In this document: piece after piece, positions 32,841 to 32,980 of the stretch
Numbering within the stretch: the first letter of the stretch is position 1
Layout of the letters: each line of letters begins with the position of its first letter
Program-made: the position numbers and the translations under genes
Notes under the pieces: generated by a model
What the model saw: only the letters and a program-made list of their open reading frames with translations
Databases searched by the model: none
What the model was told of the DNA's origin: nothing
DNA from: Streptomyces regalis
Lineage (GTDB): Bacteria > Actinomycetota > Actinomycetes > Streptomycetales > Streptomycetaceae
NCBI RefSeq assembly: GCF_001509475.1
Contig: NZ_LLZG01000007.1
Location: forward strand, 1 to 32,980
Direction of reading: 5' to 3'
DNA: 32,980 nt

Positions 32841-32980
32841 GGCTTCCACGCGGGAAGCTCCCCGGGGCCACCGTGGAGCGACACCGACCACCTCCCGGGC
32901 AGGCTCCCACGCGGGAAGCACCCCGGGATCACCGCGAGGCATCACCGACCACCTCCCGGGCAGGCTCCCACGCGGGAAGC
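32841..32980. repeat. 61-bp tandem repeat reaching the window edge
   Basis: Copies begin at 32841, 32902 and 32963 (cut by the window end), each opening GGCT(T/C)CCACGCGGGAAGC and closing ACCACCTCCCGGGCA. Copies 1 and 2 differ mainly in the middle. Each unit contains CCCGGG and short inverted pieces. The period of 61 is not a multiple of three, so it is unlikely to code for repeats in a protein. Confidence 0.85.

Noticed and set aside
32534..32932. 132-codon minus-strand frame upstream of rplM
   Set aside because: It crosses both the 61-bp tandem repeat and the rplM promoter, and the repeat period breaks frame; no ribosome binding site or family similarity.
1..32980. CRISPR array, tRNA, rRNA, insertion sequence or prophage
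   Set aside because: Scanned for regular repeats with spacers, tRNA-like cloverleaf ends, transposase motifs and phage structural genes; none seen. The only regular repeats are the short tandems listed.

Overview
The window is high-GC actinobacterial DNA with strong G/C bias at third codon positions. The gene content and order (rplM-rpsI-glmM ... coaA, glmS ... acpS, alr, tsaE, tsaB-rimI-tsaD) match the conserved core of a Streptomyces chromosome. Small cassettes typical of that genus are interspersed: a secreted xylanase locus, a WhiJ-like XRE/DUF397/ATPase set and small secreted proteins. I see no rRNA, tRNA, CRISPR array, integrase or insertion sequence.

Layout. 1-430: stub of a secreted FG-GAP protein. 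431-6564: an LCP (LytR-CpsA-Psr) protein, a secreted GH10-CBM2 xylanase, a LacI-family regulator and a divergent GH3 glycosidase. Matching CGAA-N3-TTCG operators sit in front of both enzyme genes. 6794-9318: a membrane M48 peptidase translationally coupled to a DUF3592 membrane protein. 9328-11990 (minus): tsaB-rimI-tsaD-small protein, every junction overlapping, followed by a decayed DUF397 fragment. 12106-12960: an L,D-transpeptidase-fold protein without the catalytic cysteine, a dispersed Streptomyces repeat, and a 60-residue orphan ORF with a structured leader. 13120-17185 (minus): tsaE, an alpha/beta hydrolase, alr and an active-type L,D-transpeptidase. 17296-21718: acpS, a secreted beta-helix protein (minus), the bifunctional NAD(P)HX repair enzyme and an FAD monooxygenase. 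21777-25040: a secreted protein with a TTA codon, then the WhiJ-like module. 25001-32425: glmS (minus), coaA and a DUF389 membrane protein (plus), a secreted RTX-like mini protein, glmM, rpsI and rplM (minus). The last 140 bases are a 61-bp tandem repeat that continues past the window.

How the genes work together. GlmS and GlmM feed UDP-GlcNAc synthesis. Alr, the L,D-transpeptidase and the LCP protein act in peptidoglycan building or decoration. TsaB, TsaD and TsaE make the t6A tRNA modification. CoaA and AcpS handle coenzyme A and its transfer to acyl carrier proteins. The xylanase, GH3 enzyme and LacI repressor look like a small self-regulated hemicellulose unit.

The least explained items are: the two tandem DUF397 genes whose ends appear to derive from antisense glmS sequence; the DUF397 relic lying in frame behind a stop codon; the orphan 60-aa ORF whose ribosome binding site can be hidden in a hairpin; the cysteine-less YkuD protein; and several unassigned palindromic operators.
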